A stretch of DNA of 64,000 nt, taken from NCBI GenBank assembly GCA_048265185.1, contig JBLXBZ010000002.1:682001-746000 (forward strand), written 5' to 3'. This DNA is from JBLXBZ01 sp048265185. Lineage in GTDB: Bacteria > Pseudomonadota > Alphaproteobacteria > Rhizobiales > Stappiaceae. The notes beneath the pieces were generated by a model. The model made no database searches, had not been told where the DNA came from, and saw only the letters and a program-made list of their open reading frames with translations. Both the position numbers and the translations under genes were made by a program. Shown piece after piece: positions 9,106 through 17,628 of the stretch (position 1 is the stretch's first letter; every line of letters starts with the position of its first letter).

Positions 9106-11682
9106 ATGGAAAAGAGCCTTTTCAGGTTTATTTGGCGTTATAGCGCTAAACAGCAAATTGTGATTCTTCTGATCACCGTGATCGCCTATCCGGTTAGCTA
9201 TACGCTGCTCGAATTACCCAAGCTGATCACCAATGACGCCATTCAAGGCGATCGCTTTCCACGGGTTATCTTTGGGTTTGAATTTGACCAGTTGTCCTAT
9301 TTGGTTCTGCTGTGTTTCGCTTTTCTGGGGTTGGTGGTGGTGTCAAACTCCATCAAACTCACGCTGAACGTTTATAAGGGGCGGCTTGGCGAGCGAATGC
9401 TGCGCCGATTGCGCTTTGAACTGTTTCAACGGGTGATTCGGTTCCGGTTGCCGCATTTTCGCAAGGTTAGTTCCGGCGAAATCATTCCAATGATAACCTC
9501 TGAGGTGGAGGACGTGGGCGGCTTTATCGGTGAGGCGATCGCCTTGCCCGCCTATCAGGGCGGCATGTTAGTCGTGCAAATCGGCTTTATTTTCATGCAG
9601 AACCCGTTGCTGGGGTTGGCGGCGATTTCGTCTTACCCGATGCAAGCCTACGTGATTCCGAAACTGCAGCGCAAAGTCGTTTACCTGTCTCGTGAACGGG
9701 TTAAAAATATTCGCGTTGTTGCAGATAAGGTCGGTGAGAGTATTTCCGGCGTGGAGGAAATCCACTCCAATGACACTTCCGCATGGCATTCGGCGGATCT
9801 CTCTGACCGCTTTTATGAAAACTTCAAAATACGATTTCGTATTTACAACTGGAAGTATTTCATAAAATTCCTCAATAATTTCATGAATCAGTTGACGCCA
9901 TTTCTGTTTTATCTGATTGGCGGCTGGTTGGTCATTGAGGGGAATATGTCAATTGGGGGGTTGCTGGCGGTGATTGCAGCCTACAAAGACCTCGCGGGCC
10001 CATGGAAAGAGTTGCTCTCCTATTATCAAATGGTGGCCGACGTTGAAGTCAAATATCAGACGGTGGTCGAAAACTTTGATCCGCCGGATATTTATCCAGT
10101 GGAGCGCTTTACTTCTGATGAAACTATTCCTCTGAGCGGAAACTTGACGTTTGAAAGTGTGGCGTTCGCCGGCGGCGCGGCCGGGCAAGAGGTCTCCGAC
10201 GTTTCAATGGTTGTTGAAGAAGGCGAAGCCTGCGCGGTCATCGGCGCGGATGGATCGGGACGGTCTGAAGTTCTGCAATTAGCCGCTGGTTTGTTGGGCG
10301 TTAGCGCAGGACAGGTCAAAATAGGCGAGCATAGTCTTGATAATTTGACTGAATCTACGCTCGGGCGCGAGATTGCTTATGTAGGGCCGTCCGTTCATGT
10401 TTGGACGGGCACTATTCGAGACAATCTTTTCTATGGGCTGCGCCATCGCCCGCTTACGCCGCTGGAACGCAGCGGCGCAGACGAGGCTGAAGAAAGAAAA
10501 CGCCTGTTTGAAGCGAAGGAAACGGCTAATCCGCTCTATGATATCATGGGCCAATGGTATGATTTCAAAGCCGCTGGGGTAGACGCTCTTGACGCGTTGG
10601 ATCTGCGTGCCCTCGAATTGGTCGAGAAGCTTGGGCTCGGACCCGATATCTATCGCATGGGCTTGCAGGCGCGGCTTGATATGGCGCGTGACGGTGAATT
10701 GGCTGACCGTGTTTTATCCGTCAGGAAAACACTGGCCGAACGCGTGGAGGGCGACGGCAAGTTAAGCGACCTTGTGGAGCTATGGAATATCGATCGTTTC
10801 AACAACAGCGCGACCGTTGCGGAGAATCTTCTTTTCGCAGCGCCGTTGGACGCGGAGTTGACGCTGGAGCGCTTGCCGGACGACGAAGACGTTAAAGCGT
10901 TTTTGAAAGAGACGGGACTTGATCAGAAGCTGGAGGCGGTTGGTTTGAAAATCGCCGAGACGATGGTGGAGCTTTTCGCCAACGTTAGCGGCAATTCCGC
11001 GTTGCTTGGCAATTACTCATTCATCACGCAGGATGAATTGCCTGAATTCGACAGGATCGTTAAACTCGCCAAAGCTGACATTAAACGCAAGCCGTTGACG
11101 GCTCAGGATAAAGCGCGCTTGGTCGGATTGGCGTTCAAGCTCATCCCCGCGCGCCATCGATTGGGCGTTCTGGACGAGGAAATGCTGCGCGAGATTGTGG
11201 CGGCGCGCCGAACGTTCAGAAAACGCATAGGCTGTGAGCAAAAGCGTTTTGTTTTCTTCGAAGCCGACGTTTATGTGGAACCGATGACCATCGAAGAGAA
11301 TTTACTCTTCGGGACGCCTAGAATTGATCGACGCGATTCACGTGAGCGCATCGATCGGGTTATTCGTTCACTTGTTGAAGAGATGGACCTTCGGCATCCG
11401 ATCACGCGCGCGGGACTTTCATTTCACGTTGGAGTCGCAGGGTCGCGGTTGTCGGCGGGGCAGAGACGTAAAGTGGCGTTGGTGCGGGCGTTGTTGAAAA
11501 ACGCGAGAGTCACTGTTCTTGATGAAACCTGCGCGGGCTTGAGCGAAGATGATCGGCGGATGCGCAAAATCATTCTTGAAGTTCTTCAGGGTCGCACTTT
11601 GCTTTTTGGTTCGTCAAACGAAAGTGTGGCGGATGAATTCTCTCATAAAGTGTTTCTTGAACGCGGCAGGGTGCGTAAGTAA
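9106..11682 (+). CDS. ABC exporter (fused permease-ATPase) with an expanded, degenerate nucleotide-binding domain
   Basis: An 858-residue fusion. Residues 1-330 form an ABC1-type transmembrane domain of about six helices (N-terminus MEKSLFRFIWRYS). The nucleotide-binding domain follows but is far longer than the usual 240 residues. Walker A reads GADGSGRS, with Arg386 where Lys is expected. The Q-loop Gln is absent (YVGPSVHVW). The signature is LSAGQ at 782-786, Walker B with the catalytic Glu is intact (VLDET, D806/E807), and Ser837 occupies the H-loop position. About 290 extra residues lie between the Q-loop and signature, and the TIRDNLF-like element recurs at about 436, 570 and 728. The frame opens at TTG 8932, but ATG 9106 gives a standard exporter N-terminus. 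A cNMP-binding protein, an MBL hydrolase and a cyclase follow. The cargo is unknown; a lipid-linked glycan is plausible. Confidence 0.8.
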   Translation: MEKSLFRFIWRYSAKQQIVILLITVIAYPVSYTLLELPKLITNDAIQGDRFPRVIFGFEFDQLSYLVLLCFAFLGLVVVSNSIKLTLNVYKGRLGERMLRRLRFELFQRVIRFRLPHFRKVSSGEIIPMITSEVEDVGGFIGEAIALPAYQGGMLVVQIGFIFMQNPLLGLAAISSYPMQAYVIPKLQRKVVYLSRERVKNIRVVADKVGESISGVEEIHSNDTSAWHSADLSDRFYENFKIRFRIYNWKYFIKFLNNFMNQLTPFLFYLIGGWLVIEGNMSIGGLLAVIAAYKDLAGPWKELLSYYQMVADVEVKYQTVVENFDPPDIYPVERFTSDETIPLSGNLTFESVAFAGGAAGQEVSDVSMVVEEGEACAVIGADGSGRSEVLQLAAGLLGVSAGQVKIGEHSLDNLTESTLGREIAYVGPSVHVWTGTIRDNLFYGLRHRPLTPLERSGADEAEERKRLFEAKETANPLYDIMGQWYDFKAAGVDALDALDLRALELVEKLGLGPDIYRMGLQARLDMARDGELADRVLSVRKTLAERVEGDGKLSDLVELWNIDRFNNSATVAENLLFAAPLDAELTLERLPDDEDVKAFLKETGLDQKLEAVGLKIAETMVELFANVSGNSALLGNYSFITQDELPEFDRIVKLAKADIKRKPLTAQDKARLVGLAFKLIPARHRLGVLDEEMLREIVAARRTFRKRIGCEQKRFVFFEADVYVEPMTIEENLLFGTPRIDRRDSRERIDRVIRSLVEEMDLRHPITRAGLSFHVGVAGSRLSAGQRRKVALVRALLKNARVTVLDETCAGLSEDDRRMRKIILEVLQGRTLLFGSSNESVADEFSHKVFLERGRVRK

Positions 11683-11803
11683 AGCAGTTGAAGTCAGGCG
11701 CGATAAAATAAACACATAAGATAATGCGTCGCCGATTTCGTAAAAAACTCCAGAGATTTTAAGCGTTCAGGGAAATATATTCGGCATATCAGGAGGGGTT
11801 GAA

Positions 11804-12268
11804 GTGACGCTGGAAGCTGAAGTCGAGGCTCTACATAAAGTGCCTTTGTTTAGAGGAATTGACGTCACCAAGTTGCGTCTGTTGGCCTTCATCAGTCAGC
11901 GAACTCGCTTCAATGATGGCGAGCACCTGTGCAATCAGGGGGAAGAGGGAGATAGCGCCTTCATCATTCTTGAGGGAACGGCGGATGTTCGGGTCGCGAC
12001 CCCGAGCGGAGAAAAAACGGTGGCGAGCGTTGGTCAATATGCGATCGTCGGCGAAATTGCGATTCTGTGCGACGTCCCGCGCACGGCGACATTGGTCGCA
12101 AATGGTCCACTTGACGTATTGACGGTTTCCAAGGACGATTTTTTGAGACTCTTGAAGGAGTTTCCGGATATTTCTTTGGAGGTTATGCGCACGCTTGCGC
12201 ACCGTTTGGAGAAAACTACTCAGGATTTAGCTCTTTTAAAGGTGGAAGCGACTGCTGCGGATCGCTAA
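11804..12268 (+). CDS. Stand-alone cyclic-nucleotide-binding (CAP_ED) protein
   Basis: A 154-residue single-domain protein. The cNMP-binding beta-roll spans about residues 12-125, and the phosphate-binding cassette is intact: GEIAILCDVPRTAT, with Glu84 and Arg93 in the positions that contact ribose and cyclic phosphate. No DNA-binding helix-turn-helix, kinase or membrane segment is present, so this is a sensor or adaptor rather than a CRP-type transcription factor. The start is GTG 11804, preceded by a strong AGGAGGGG at 11791-11798. It lies 121 bases after the exporter on the same strand and before an MBL hydrolase and a cyclase. I infer that it relays cAMP to the exporter. Confidence 0.85.
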   Translation: MTLEAEVEALHKVPLFRGIDVTKLRLLAFISQRTRFNDGEHLCNQGEEGDSAFIILEGTADVRVATPSGEKTVASVGQYAIVGEIAILCDVPRTATLVANGPLDVLTVSKDDFLRLLKEFPDISLEVMRTLAHRLEKTTQDLALLKVEATAADR

Positions 12269-12347
12269 ACGCCTTGAACATAAAATGAAATCAGATGAAT
12301 ATGGAATGGGTCAGGGCTAATGTGATCCTGGGTTATTGGAGATGGTG

Positions 12348-13172
12348 GTGTCGCAAGACTTTTCTCTGAAATTGTGGGGCGTGCGGGGGTCAACGCCAAC
12401 GCCTTACGCTGGAAATCTTCGCTATGGCGGGGAAACGACTTCCATGGAGATTCGGGCGGGCGACGAGCTTGTTTTGATAGACTGCGGCACGGGGGCGAGA
12501 AATCTGGGCGTTGAGCTGGCCGCTCAGCCGCCGCGTGAGTTTGATCTCCTTTTCACCCATACGCACCTTGACCACATCAGCGGATTGCCCTTTTTTCCAC
12601 CGGCATATGACGGACGGTTTGATATAACGGCTTGGGCTGGGCATTTCACCGGGCAAAAAGGATTGGCCGATATCATTTGCCGCATCATGTCGCCGCCAAT
12701 TTTTCCTGTCGCCGTCAATACTCTGAAAGCTGTTTCTTTTCGTAGCTTCTCCGCAGGTCAGACGTTGCCGCGTGATGGCGATCTGGTGATTAAGACGGTG
12801 CGGCTGAACCATCCGGGCGGGGCGTGCGGCTACCGGTTGGAATATGCTGAAAGGTCAATTTGTATAATCACGGATCATGAGCATGGGAATGAAAAGATAG
12901 ACGCGTCCGTACGTGAGTTCGTGAAAGACGCTGACATTATGATCTATGACGCCATGTTCACCGATGATGAATATGCGCAATACAAAGGTTGGGGGCACTC
13001 CACCTGGCAAAAGGGAGTGGAGCTTGCTCTTCTCGCAAACGTGAAAATTCCTGTATTGTTTCATCATGATCCAAGGCGTGATGATGATGCGCTTGACGCG
13101 ATCGGTGCGGCGGCGCGCGAACGGCACGCCGGGGCGCTGGTGGCGGCGGAGGGGATGGTTCTCGTTCCGTAA
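12348..13172 (+). CDS. MBL-fold metallo-hydrolase, possible cyclic-phosphodiester hydrolase
   Basis: A 274-residue metallo-beta-lactamase-fold protein of the COG1235 (PhnP-like) type. It starts LKLWGVRGSTPTP and has the metal motif THTHLDH, with His71, His73, Asp75 and His76. Further likely ligands lie in TDHEHGN and FHHDPRRDD. Several in-frame starts exist (TTG 12336, ATG 12342, GTG 12345, GTG 12348); I chose GTG 12348 because GGAG at 12338-12341 is then six bases away. Families with this fold include phosphodiesterases acting on cyclic phosphates. Its position between a cNMP-binding protein and a cyclase makes cAMP turnover a plausible job, but activity on cAMP is inference. Confidence 0.78.
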   Translation: MSQDFSLKLWGVRGSTPTPYAGNLRYGGETTSMEIRAGDELVLIDCGTGARNLGVELAAQPPREFDLLFTHTHLDHISGLPFFPPAYDGRFDITAWAGHFTGQKGLADIICRIMSPPIFPVAVNTLKAVSFRSFSAGQTLPRDGDLVIKTVRLNHPGGACGYRLEYAERSICIITDHEHGNEKIDASVREFVKDADIMIYDAMFTDDEYAQYKGWGHSTWQKGVELALLANVKIPVLFHHDPRRDDDALDAIGAAARERHAGALVAAEGMVLVP

Positions 13173-13263
13173 GCGGCTTGTCTCATGGGTCGTTCAAGCC
13201 GGGAATCGAGCTGGATCAGGTTTGCGCGTAGCGGAGCCTTGACCATGATGAAGGCGCTTGTGA

Positions 13264-14658
13264 ATGACTAGTCTTCGGGGAGGCTCTGATCAGCGCCGTG
13301 GCAAGGGGGGCTTCAGGGTGACTAGCGCGGCGCGCCGGCTTGGCCTCAATATGGATTTTGATGGCGTTCCTGAGCGTGTTCATGCGGAAATTCGGAAACG
13401 CGAAACTGTTTCAGAAAGGTTGATCGGCTGGATACAGCTTGGCGTCGTCTTGTTTTTCACGGGGCTTTACACGCTGGCGCCGCGTGCGGAAGGAGGTGAG
13501 GGATTTAATTTCGTTCCCTTTGCGCTGGCTGCCTATATCGTTTTTACAGTGGCGCGGTTGCTTCTATCCTATCGTAGGGAGCTTCCTTCTTGGTATTTGA
13601 TCCTTTCTATTTTCGTCGATATGGCCTTGTTATGTGGGCTAATCTTCTCTTTTCATATTCAATATGATCAACCGGCGACCTTTTATTTGAAAACGCCGAC
13701 CTTGATGTATGTGTTTATATTCATCAGTTTGCGCGCGTTGCGCTTTGATCCACGTTTTGTTTTGATTTCCGGGCTGGTGGGCGCCGCTGGCTGGATTTTT
13801 CTGGTTCTTTACGCTGTAACCTCGCAGATGAACCACATGTATGTCACGCGAAACTATGTGGAGTATCTAACCTCTAACGCTATTTTGCTCGGGGCGGAGC
13901 TGGATAAGACTATCGTCATTTTGGGGGTGACCATGATCTTGTCCATTGCTCTTTATAGAGGCAGGACGATGCTTTTCGCAGCTGTGCGGGATCAGGCGGC
14001 GGCTGCGGATTTGCGCCGATTTTTCGCTCCGGAAGTGGCTCGTTCAATTGTCGATTCAGAAGAAGCGCCCAACTCGGGAGAGGGGCGCGTGGTCGACGCG
14101 GCGATTATGTTCGTGGATATTCGCGGTTTCACGCATGTGGCGGAGAACTCTTCTCCTGAAGTAGTTTTGTCAGTGTTGGCTCACTATCAGAGAGTTGTTT
14201 CAAGTTGTATTGAGGAGAATGGCGGACGGATTGATAAATATCTGGGAGATGGGGTGCTGGCGACCTTCGGAGCGGTGGCGTCTTCGCCTTGCTATGCGGC
14301 GGATGGTCTTCGCGCCGCGCGTGAAATAGTGCGTCAGCTTGAGGCCGAGAAATTTGTTTTTCAGGATTTAGGGTGGCCGGCGCCGCTTTCCTTTGGCGTC
14401 GCCGTCGCCAGCGGTTCCGTGACGACCGGGGTTGTGGGGACGCGGGAGCGTCTAGAGTTCACGGTTATCGGCAATGCGGTGAACCGGGCGGCGAAGCTGG
14501 AGGCTGAGAATAAAATGCAATCCACCCGTGCATTGACGGATCTGGCCACGTTTGAGATGGCTGTATCGCAAGGTTACGATGGAGAAATGATAGAGCGGCG
14601 CGACGGGGTCAGAGTTTCGGGTGTTGCGGGGCCGGTGAATCTTGTCGTTCTTGGCTGA
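13264..14658 (+). CDS. Membrane class III adenylate cyclase
   Basis: A 464-residue protein. About six transmembrane segments (roughly residues 55-235) precede a class III cyclase domain (about 265-440). Metal-binding Asp285 (VDIRGF) and Asp329 (KYLGDG) are present. The base-selecting pair is Lys325 and Thr400, which indicates adenylate rather than guanylate cyclase and the class IIIb (Lys/Thr) subtype, known in other members for bicarbonate response. Asn407 is present, but the position of the transition-state Arg is Lys411 (NRAAKLE), a variant I recall in other rhizobial cyclases. No HAMP, CHASE or receiver domain is seen. It closes the cassette begun by the exporter. Confidence 0.88.
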   Translation: MTSLRGGSDQRRGKGGFRVTSAARRLGLNMDFDGVPERVHAEIRKRETVSERLIGWIQLGVVLFFTGLYTLAPRAEGGEGFNFVPFALAAYIVFTVARLLLSYRRELPSWYLILSIFVDMALLCGLIFSFHIQYDQPATFYLKTPTLMYVFIFISLRALRFDPRFVLISGLVGAAGWIFLVLYAVTSQMNHMYVTRNYVEYLTSNAILLGAELDKTIVILGVTMILSIALYRGRTMLFAAVRDQAAAADLRRFFAPEVARSIVDSEEAPNSGEGRVVDAAIMFVDIRGFTHVAENSSPEVVLSVLAHYQRVVSSCIEENGGRIDKYLGDGVLATFGAVASSPCYAADGLRAAREIVRQLEAEKFVFQDLGWPAPLSFGVAVASGSVTTGVVGTRERLEFTVIGNAVNRAAKLEAENKMQSTRALTDLATFEMAVSQGYDGEMIERRDGVRVSGVAGPVNLVVLG

Positions 14659-14671
14659 GTTGAATGAAAAC

Positions 14672-14710
14672 TCGATAAGGGAGTTTGAGCCCTTGAAGGG
14701 CGCCTATCGA
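14672..14710 (+). other. Nested stem-loop between cyclase and SDR genes
   Basis: Outer arms TCGATAAGG (14672-14680) and CCTATCGA (14703-14710) enclose an inner hairpin GCCCT (14689-14693) with AGGGC (14697-14701). No U-tract follows, so this is not a classical terminator. It could be an mRNA-processing or leader structure ahead of the SDR gene. Confidence 0.3.
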
Positions 14711-14726
14711 AGTTGGGAGGAAATAC

Positions 14727-15494
14727 ATGAAACTAGGTGAGAATATCGCTGCGGTCGTCACGGGCGGCGCGTCAGGACTGGGAGCGGCCACAGCGCGCCG
14801 TTTGGCGGGATTCGGCGTGAAGGTGACTTTATTCGACATGAATGTCGCCGCCGGCGAAGCGGTTGCTGCTGAAGTCGGCGGACAGTTCGTCGCTGTTGAC
14901 GTGACGAATGAGGATAGCGTCGCAGCCGGTTTTGAAGGGGCGCGCGCTCGGTTTGGTCAGGAGCGGATTTTGGTGAATTGCGCCGGCATTGCGCCGGCGG
15001 CGAAAACCACATCGCGAGGAGAGCCCCATTCCATGGCGCTGTTCGAGAAAGTGATCGCCGTTAATCTGGTCGGTTCCTTCCGCTGCATGGCTCATAGTTC
15101 AACTGGCATGGCGGGGCTTGAGCCGCTCACGGAGGACGGCGAGCGCGGCGTGATCGTCTCCACGGCCTCTGTCGCAGCTTTCGACGGGCAGGTCGGACAG
15201 GCGGCCTATGCGGCGTCAAAGGGGGGCGTTGCTGCTCTTACGTTGCCGGTGGCGCGGGATTTGGCGAAGTCGGGCGTGCGGGTGATGACTATCGCGCCGG
15301 GATTGTTTGAAACGCCTATGTTGCTTGGTTTGCCGCAAGAGGTGCAGGATTCGCTTGGCGCGCAGGCGCCGTTTCCCTCTCGTTTGGGCAAAGCGGAGGA
15401 ATATGCGCAGTTGGTTCAGTCTATTTGCGAGAACGGCATGTTGAACGGCGAGACAATACGCCTCGACGGCGCTATTCGCATGCAGCCGAGATAA
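14727..15494 (+). CDS. Short-chain dehydrogenase, 3-hydroxyacyl-CoA dehydrogenase type 2-like
   Basis: A 255-residue classical SDR. The cofactor motif TGGASGLG is at residues 12-19, NCAGIAP near 87, and the catalytic pair is in YAASK near 161-165, with the Ser of VSTAS upstream. The overall sequence resembles HSD17B10/HADH2, the 2-methyl-3-hydroxybutyryl-CoA or 3-hydroxyacyl-CoA dehydrogenase of isoleucine and fatty-acid breakdown. The ATG is preceded by GGGAGGAAA. It is a single gene that ends at a bidirectional terminator shared with ilvD. The NAD preference (Asp at the end of strand 2, LFDMN) is visible; the exact acyl-CoA substrate is not. Confidence 0.82.
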   Translation: MKLGENIAAVVTGGASGLGAATARRLAGFGVKVTLFDMNVAAGEAVAAEVGGQFVAVDVTNEDSVAAGFEGARARFGQERILVNCAGIAPAAKTTSRGEPHSMALFEKVIAVNLVGSFRCMAHSSTGMAGLEPLTEDGERGVIVSTASVAAFDGQVGQAAYAASKGGVAALTLPVARDLAKSGVRVMTIAPGLFETPMLLGLPQEVQDSLGAQAPFPSRLGKAEEYAQLVQSICENGMLNGETIRLDGAIRMQPR

Positions 15495-15560
15495 GGCGGC
15501 GAAGACCAATAAGAGACGTTCAACTAATAAGGGTCGGCATATGAGAAAAGCCGGCATATG

Positions 15561-15592
15561 AAAAGGGCCGGAGTTGATCCGGCCCTTTTCCT
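15561..15592. terminator. Bidirectional intrinsic terminator between SDR gene and ilvD
   Basis: A perfect 12-bp stem (AAAAGGGCCGGA 15561-15572 and TCCGGCCCTTTT 15578-15589) with a 5-base loop. It gives a T-run on both strands and sits between convergent genes. Confidence 0.88.
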
Positions 15593-15613
15593 TTTCGTGT
15601 TTATTCGATTGAG

Positions 15614-17461
15614 CTATTTGACTTCGCGCACGGCGCCGCGCGCCGCGGAGGTGGTCAACGCGGCATAAGCTTTCAGCGCCGTGGTGACTTTGCGCGCGCG
15701 CGGCGCCGCAGGCTTCCAAGCGTCAGCGCCTTTGGCTTCCATGACCGTGCGGCGACGGGCCAGTTCTTCGTCGCTGAGGTCCACCTTCATGATCCGGTTT
15801 GGAATGTCGATGACGATCATGTCGCCTTCCTCCACCAAACCGATGGCGCCGCCTTCGGCCGCTTCCGGCGAAATGTGACCGATCGACAGTCCCGAAGAAC
15901 CGCCGGAGAAGCGGCCATCCGTAATCAGAGCGCAGGCTTTGCCCAACCCCTTAGACTTGAGGTAACTGGTTGGGTAGAGCATTTCCTGCATGCCAGGACC
16001 GCCGCGCGGCCCTTCATAGCGGATCAGGACCACGTCGCCCTCTTTCACCTTTCCAGTCAAAATGTCGCTGACGGCGGCGTCTTGACTTTCAAAGATGCGG
16101 GCGGGGCCGGAGAATTTTAAAATGCTCTCGTCAACGCCGGCCGTTTTGACGATACAGCCGTCGAGGGCGATATTGCCGAAGAGAACCGCCAGACCCCCGT
16201 CCTTGGAGAAAGCATGCTCCTTTGCCCGAATAACGCCTTTTTCTCTGTCCAGATCCACGCCTTCGGGATAACGACGACTTTGCGAAAAGGCCGTCTGGGT
16301 GGGAACGCCGCCGGGAGCGGCAGAGAAAAACGTGTGCAGGCTTTCGCTCTTGTTTCGGCGAACGTCCCATTTTTCTAGAGCCTTCGCCAATGTTCCGGAA
16401 TGAATGGAGCCGGTGGAGGTGTCGAGCAAGCCTGCGCGGTCCAACTCGCCCAAAATACCGAATATGCCGCCAGCCCGGTGAACATCCTCCATGTGAACGT
16501 CGGGAACGGCGGGGGCGACTTTACAAAGCACCGGCACGTTGCGCGACAACTTGTCAATGTCATCCATCTTGAAATCGACTTCGCCTTCATAGGCGGCTGC
16601 CAGAAGATGCAAAACCGTGTTGGTCGAGCCTCCCATGGCGATGTCTAGCGTCATAGCGTTGGAGAAGGCTTCAAAAGTGGCGATGCTGCGCGGCAGAACG
16701 CTGGCGTCATCCTGTTCGTAGTAACGCCGCGCGAGATCGACGATCAAATGACCGGCTTCGACGAAAAGGCGCTCACGGTCGCCATGGGTCGCTAGCGTGG
16801 ATCCGTTTCCTGGGAGCGCAAGGCCTAGCGCCTCGGTCAGGCAGTTCATGGAGTTGGCGGTGAACATACCCGAGCAAGAACCGCAAGTCGGGCAGGCGGA
16901 GCGCTCGATAGCTTCCACGTCTACGTCGGATATGCGGTCGTCGGCGGCGGCGACCATGGCGTCGACGAGGTCGAGCGACTTTTCCTTACCGTTTTCAAGA
17001 ATGACTTTGCCGGCCTCCATGGGGCCGCCGGAGACGAAAACGACCGGTATATTCAGACGCATGGCCGCCATCAGCATTCCGGGCGTGATCTTGTCACAGT
17101 TGGAAATGCAGACCATGGCGTCGGCGCAGTGGGCGTTGACCATATATTCCACGCTGTCGGCGATGATCTCGCGCGAGGGCAGGGAATAGAGCATTCCATC
17201 ATGACCCATGGCGATGCCGTCGTCCACGGCGATGGTGTTGAACTCTTTGGCGACGCCGCCAGCTTTTTCAACTTCGCGTGCGACGAGCTGACCAAGGTCT
17301 TTTAGGTGAACGTGACCTGGAACGAATTGGGTGAAGGAATTGACGATGGCGATAATCGGCTTGCCAAAGTCGCCGTCTTTCATACCCGTTGCGCGCCACA
17401 GGCCGCGCGCGCCCGCCATATTGCGGCCGTGTGTGGAAGTTCGCGAGCGATAGGCTGGCAT
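15614..17461 (-). CDS. ilvD: Dihydroxy-acid dehydratase
   Basis: A 615-residue enzyme of valine, isoleucine and pantothenate synthesis that dehydrates 2,3-dihydroxy-3-methyl acids to 2-oxo acids. It is near-collinear with E. coli IlvD: RSRTSTHGRNMAGARGLWRA at the N-terminus, a Cys in CISNCDKITPG, and the cluster segment CPTCGSCSGMFTANS near residues 195-210. The frame extends to an ATG at 17473, but ATG 17461 starts MPAYRS like the E. coli protein and has GAGGA about seven bases upstream. It is monocistronic and transcribed away from the liv locus; the SDR gene converges on it. Confidence 0.97.
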   Translation of the reverse strand: MPAYRSRTSTHGRNMAGARGLWRATGMKDGDFGKPIIAIVNSFTQFVPGHVHLKDLGQLVAREVEKAGGVAKEFNTIAVDDGIAMGHDGMLYSLPSREIIADSVEYMVNAHCADAMVCISNCDKITPGMLMAAMRLNIPVVFVSGGPMEAGKVILENGKEKSLDLVDAMVAAADDRISDVDVEAIERSACPTCGSCSGMFTANSMNCLTEALGLALPGNGSTLATHGDRERLFVEAGHLIVDLARRYYEQDDASVLPRSIATFEAFSNAMTLDIAMGGSTNTVLHLLAAAYEGEVDFKMDDIDKLSRNVPVLCKVAPAVPDVHMEDVHRAGGIFGILGELDRAGLLDTSTGSIHSGTLAKALEKWDVRRNKSESLHTFFSAAPGGVPTQTAFSQSRRYPEGVDLDREKGVIRAKEHAFSKDGGLAVLFGNIALDGCIVKTAGVDESILKFSGPARIFESQDAAVSDILTGKVKEGDVVLIRYEGPRGGPGMQEMLYPTSYLKSKGLGKACALITDGRFSGGSSGLSIGHISPEAAEGGAIGLVEEGDMIVIDIPNRIMKVDLSDEELARRRTVMEAKGADAWKPAAPRARKVTTALKAYAALTTSAARGAVREVK

Positions 17462-17628
17462 AGTTTTCCTCATTTGTTGGTTTTGGCCGGATTTTCGAAA
17501 TCCAGCGGATCTTCTTGACCTTTTCGCAGTTTCATGTCGCCGTGAAAAGCCCTTTAACTAAGAAGATTACAAAATGAGGGTGGTTTGCAATGCGAAAAAT
17601 ACTGAACTGGCGACTCAGCAGAAAAAAC

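Noticed and set aside
15530..15565. Direct repeat CGGCATATG near the SDR/ilvD terminator
   Set aside because: Two short imperfect copies next to a terminator; too small to support a mobile or regulatory element.
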